Positions 5,548 through 7,501 of a DNA stretch of 7,501 bases are shown here, in pieces; the stretch's first letter is position 1; every line of letters starts with the position of its first letter. Under the pieces are notes generated by a model that was given only the letters and a program-made list of their open reading frames with translations, searched no databases and had not been told where the DNA came from. The position numbers and the translations under genes are program-made. Source of the DNA: CAYSLZ01 sp964468355 (GTDB taxonomy: Bacteria > Patescibacteriota > Microgenomatia > UBA12405 > JAHJSD01); the NCBI GenBank assembly GCA_964468355.1, contig CAYXSV010000011.1, forward strand, positions 1 through 7,501, written 5' to 3'.

Positions 5548-5612
5548 CTCACAGAGGCACTTCATACCTTCAAAAGACAACAGATTCAATAGGGTGCTAT
5601 ATTTTTGTATTA

Positions 5613-5653
5613 GCGGACTTTAGTCCGCGTTAACAACGCAAGATAAATCTTGC
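5613..5653. repeat. Double-hairpin repeat, GCGGACT and GCAAGAT stems
   Basis: GCGGACT (5613-5619) / AGTCCGC (5622-5628) and GCAAGAT (5638-5644) / ATCTTGC (5647-5653) are two perfect 7-bp stems with 2-base loops, 9 bp apart. A degenerate relative is at 2823-2880. The minus-strand heptamer tract begins 6 bp after it. Confidence 0.75.
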
Positions 5654-5658
5654 TACTA

Positions 5659-5679
5659 CATTACTGATTACTTATTACT
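5659..5679 (-). repeat. Three-unit heptamer tract, minus orientation
   Basis: CATTACT, GATTACT, TATTACT are three 7-bp units in register. On the minus strand they read AGTAATA, AGTAATC, AGTAATG, each one base from the AGTAATT unit of the 2631-2707 array. This is clearly the same family, in the opposite orientation. Confidence 0.75.
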
Positions 5680-5731
5680 GACACTACAGCATCTTTTAAA
5701 ATTACATCGCGGCAGATTTATTCAAAAACTT

Positions 5732-5801
5732 TGTCATTTCGAGCTTTGTCGAGAAATCCCTTTTAATAAAGAGAGATCCTTCGACTTCGCTCAGGATGAC
5801 A
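5732..5801. repeat. 70-bp TGTCAT...ATGACA element
   Basis: The terminal inverted repeats TGTCAT (5732-5737) and ATGACA (5796-5801) are identical to those at 4412-4464. The internal sequence differs: an imperfect ATTTCGA/TCGAGAAAT hairpin on the left, and ATCCT (5776-5780) / AGGAT (5793-5797) enclosing TCGACTTCGCTC on the right. It ends 9 bp before the glycosyltransferase -10 box. I recall TCATTTCGAG and CTTCGCTCAGGATGACA strings as common dispersed repeats in several bacterial groups. Confidence 0.75.
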
Positions 5802-5810
5802 GAAATGGTG

Positions 5811-5816
5811 TAAAAT
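5811..5816 (+). promoter_or_regulatory. Candidate -10 box of the glycosyltransferase-LCP operon
   Basis: TAAAAT lies five bases (AAACT) before the ATG at 5822, the same geometry as ruvC and ruvA. The hexamer is one base off TATAAT, and TG is present just upstream but not in the exact extended position. There is no Shine-Dalgarno sequence, so a leaderless transcript is likely. Confidence 0.5.
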
Positions 5817-5821
5817 AAACT

Positions 5822-6847
5822 ATGTTTTCGATAGTAATTCCGCACTATAACGGGCTTCCATTATTGAAAAATTGTTTGAAGTCAATTTCGGAAAGTATAG
5901 GGCCTAATGCCAAAGGCCAAATGCTAAAAACAGAAATCATTGTTGTTGATAACGGGAGCACTGACGGGAGTAAAGAATACCTTGAGAAAATGACTAATGG
6001 CAAATGGCTAATGGCTAAAAAGAAGAATAAAGAAAATCAAACATCAATCATTAATCATCAATCATTGAAGGTCATTTTTAATGACCGTAACCTTGGTTTT
6101 GCGGCGGCGGTCAACCAGGGGATTAAGGCGGCGGAATACGATTGGGTGGTGGTGATGAATAACGACCTAAAAGTTGATAAAAATTGGTTTTTGGAAATTC
6201 AAAAAGTAATTAATAATAATTTAGATAATACTTCAATCGCAGCATTATTCGGCAAGGTTTTGAATTGGAAAGGGACAAAAATTGAAAGCACCGGACTTGA
6301 ATTTTATTTAAAAGGAAAAGCGTTTAACCGGGGAAACGGCCTGCCGGCTGAAACTAATAAATATAACTCGCCGGAATTTATTTTTGGGCCGTCGGCTTCA
6401 ATAGCCGCCTATTACAAACCGGCGCTTGAACAAGTCGGTTTGTTTGATGAGGATTTTTTTGCTTATGAAGAAGATGTTGATTTGGCTTTAAGACTCTATG
6501 CGGCCGGATGGAAAACATACTATATACCCTCTGCGGTCAGTTATCACATCGGTGGAGAAACCAGCGGAAAAATGGGTAATTTTCGTCAGCGAATGGACGC
6601 TAAAAATTGGTGGTTTATAATTATTAAAAACTATCCGTTGTCAATTATTTTTAAACACTGGCCGGAAATTTTTATTGAACGGTTAAGAAATTTAAGCGGC
6701 TTAATTAAAAAGACAACATGGTATAAAATACCAACAGCTGTTTTATCAACATATGCGGAACTTATATCAAAATTACCAAAAATAATTAAAAAAAGAAAAC
6801 CGATCGGCGGAGAAAAATTATATGAAATTTCCAAAAATAAAAATTAG
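5822..6847 (+). CDS. Family 2 glycosyltransferase, rhamnosyltransferase (WbbL)-like
   Basis: Cytoplasmic GT-A fold enzyme, probably moving an activated sugar onto a lipid-linked or polymer acceptor for envelope glycan. Seen in its 341 residues: SIVIPHYNGLPLL (3-15), nucleotide-binding IIVVDNGSTDGS (39-50), NLGFAAAVNQGI (90-101), metal-binding NND in the DXD position (113-115), a GPSAS acceptor-side loop (189-193), and EEDVDLALRLYAAGW (216-230) with H242, typical of COG1216 rhamnosyltransferases. The exact sugar cannot be read. An in-frame TAA (5816-5818) makes ATG 5822 the start. Oddly, residues 29-35 and about 57-81, which flank the VVDNGSTDG motif, look like inserts relative to usual GT2 spacing and are encoded by 7-bp-period repeats. 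The basic C-terminus overlaps the LCP gene by 26 bp. No membrane segment is obvious. Confidence 0.9.
   Translation: MFSIVIPHYNGLPLLKNCLKSISESIGPNAKGQMLKTEIIVVDNGSTDGSKEYLEKMTNGKWLMAKKKNKENQTSIINHQSLKVIFNDRNLGFAAAVNQGIKAAEYDWVVVMNNDLKVDKNWFLEIQKVINNNLDNTSIAALFGKVLNWKGTKIESTGLEFYLKGKAFNRGNGLPAETNKYNSPEFIFGPSASIAAYYKPALEQVGLFDEDFFAYEEDVDLALRLYAAGWKTYYIPSAVSYHIGGETSGKMGNFRQRMDAKNWWFIIIKNYPLSIIFKHWPEIFIERLRNLSGLIKKTTWYKIPTAVLSTYAELISKLPKIIKKRKPIGGEKLYEISKNKN
5906..5926 (+). repeat. In-frame heptamer triplet 1 within the GT2 gene
   Basis: AATGCCA, AAGGCCA, AATGCTA: three 7-bp units, exactly seven codons, encoding NAKGQML (residues 29-35) just before the nucleotide-binding strand TEIIVVDNGS. It has the same codon phase as the triplet at 5996-6016 and a related sequence. 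Confidence 0.6.
5996..6016 (+). repeat. In-frame heptamer triplet 2 within the GT2 gene
   Basis: AATGGCA, AATGGCT, AATGGCT: three 7-bp units, exactly seven codons, encoding NGKWLMA (residues 59-65). It lies in the loop after VVDNGSTDGSKEYLEK. The second and third units are identical, and the first differs by one base. Confidence 0.75.
6045..6065 (+). repeat. In-frame heptamer triplet 3 within the GT2 gene
   Basis: CAATCAT, TAATCAT, CAATCAT: three 7-bp units in a different codon phase from the other two, contributing to TSIINHQS (about residues 74-81). It lies just before LKVIFNDRNLGF, where the ordinary GT2 fold resumes. Confidence 0.75.
6809..6812 (+). promoter_or_regulatory. Shine-Dalgarno site of the LCP gene
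   Basis: GGAG lies 9 bases before the ATG at 6822, inside the end of the glycosyltransferase coding sequence. This is the only gene start in the window with a recognisable ribosome binding site, as expected for an internal operon gene. Confidence 0.6.
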
Positions 6848-7501
6848 ACCGAGAATAATTCTTTTTACTTTTTTAGGGCTAATAATAACTATAATTTTTG
6901 CCGGTTTTATTGCCGCTTATTATTATTTAGGTATTTTCAGTAAAGCAATTGATAAAAAACCGAAGAATATTTTTAATCAGGCAATCGAAGGCATACGTAA
7001 TCCTTATTCGGAAAAATATTTAAATTTTCTAATTCTGGGTTTGGATAAACGTCCGGACGACAACAGTCTGCTGACCGACACGATTATGGTCGTTTCTTTT
7101 AATCAAGATAGCGGTGATTATCTGATGTTTTCAATACCGAGGGATCTTTGGATAGACGAAATGCAGACTAAAATTAATGCTTTGTATTATTACGGCCAAA
7201 AAGAAAATCCGAATGACGGAACAAGTTTGGTTGAATCGGAAGTTGAAAAAATTCTTGATACTGAAATTAATTACAGTTTAGTTTTGGAAATGGAGGATAT
7301 TAAAAATTTAGTTGATATTCTCGGCGGAGTGGAAGTGGAAGTGGAAAGGAGCTTTACCGACTATTTTTTTCCACTTGATGACGGTTCACATCAAGTGACA
7401 ACAGTCAGTTTTAAAAAAGGAATACATAATTTCAACGGCGAGCGGGCTTTGCAGTTTATGAGGTCAAGAAAAAGCGACGACGAAATTGAGGGGACCGACC
7501 A
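6822..7501 (+). CDS. LytR-CpsA-Psr (LCP) family glycopolymer transferase, 3'-truncated by window edge
   Basis: LCP enzymes act outside the membrane and transfer lipid-linked glycopolymers such as teichoic acid or capsule precursors to peptidoglycan. The 226 visible residues open with a basic stretch (KFPKIKIRPR) and one membrane segment (about 11-35), giving a type II topology. The LCP domain follows: LNFLILGLDKRPDD (67-80, D75 and R77), LTDTIMVVSF (D86), MFSIPRDLW (R107, D108), TKINALYYYG (K117, N119), VDILGGVEVEV (164-174) and ALQFMRSRKSDDEIEG (209-224, R214 and R216), matching the aspartates and arginines that bind the pyrophosphate-Mg2+ in Cps2A and TagT. The frame is open at base 7501 (TDQ or TDH follows), where a gDxxR motif would be next. 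It overlaps the GT2 gene by 26 bp, so translational coupling is likely. Confidence 0.92.
   Translation, partial: MKFPKIKIRPRIILFTFLGLIITIIFAGFIAAYYYLGIFSKAIDKKPKNIFNQAIEGIRNPYSEKYLNFLILGLDKRPDDNSLLTDTIMVVSFNQDSGDYLMFSIPRDLWIDEMQTKINALYYYGQKENPNDGTSLVESEVEKILDTEINYSLVLEMEDIKNLVDILGGVEVEVERSFTDYFFPLDDGSHQVTTVSFKKGIHNFNGERALQFMRSRKSDDEIEGTD

Larger units (their letters stand above)
5487..5821. other. 335-bp ruvB-glycosyltransferase spacer with four repeats
   Basis: No gene is supported. The spacer holds palindromic elements at 5504-5547, 5613-5653 and 5732-5801, a three-unit heptamer tract at 5659-5679, and the glycosyltransferase promoter at its end. The parts 5548-5612 and 5680-5731 show nothing I can interpret. 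Confidence 0.75.

Noticed and set aside
5326..5589. An 87-codon minus-strand open frame at the ruvB 3' end
   Set aside because: It overlaps the winged-helix part of ruvB and the palindromic repeat after it, and has no recognisable domain or start signal.

Overview
The window reads as a stretch of chromosome from a bacterium with small, compact genes, most likely a member of the Patescibacteria (CPR, for example a Microgenomates lineage). That assignment is an inference. It rests on an AT-leaning composition, a standard genetic code (TGA is used as a stop at the end of ruvC), short ordinary RuvABC proteins, first genes without a Shine-Dalgarno sequence whose -10 box abuts the ATG, and spacers packed with short palindromic repeats and 7-bp tandem repeats. 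All genes are on the + strand. No rRNA, tRNA, CRISPR array, transposase or phage gene is visible.

Layout. 1-2625 is the 3' part of a UvrD/Rep-type SF1A helicase fused to a C-terminal RecB/AddB-like PD-(D/E)XK nuclease with a predicted four-cysteine Fe-S site; its Walker A end lies upstream of the window. 2626-2957 is a 332-bp spacer with an 11-unit heptamer array, a palindromic element, a degenerate repeat copy and a ruvC promoter. ruvC (2958-3449) follows. 3450-3750 is a 301-bp spacer made almost entirely of hairpin repeats, ending in a ruvA promoter. ruvA is 3751-4320, and a 164-bp spacer holds two palindromic elements back to back. ruvB is 4485-5486, followed by a 335-bp spacer with four more repeats. 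A GT2 glycosyltransferase (5822-6847) overlaps by 26 bp the start of an LCP (LytR-CpsA-Psr) ligase (6822 to the window end).

Function. The first two thirds is a homologous-recombination neighbourhood: a helicase-nuclease suited to end processing, then RuvA/RuvB (branch migration) and RuvC (Holliday junction cleavage). The three ruv genes are not a tight operon: repeat-filled spacers separate them, and each has its own candidate -10 box. The last third is an envelope pair: a rhamnosyltransferase-like GT2 probably builds a glycopolymer, and the LCP protein probably attaches such polymers to the wall.

The genes themselves belong to known families. The most unusual content is in the repeats. 7-bp-period tandem repeats sit in three spacers in both orientations, and repeats of the same period (three units, 21 bp, 7 codons) sit in frame inside the glycosyltransferase. 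Several palindromic families share recognisable ends, and one appears to have been invaded by a second hairpin. I did not find a clearly new multi-gene system.
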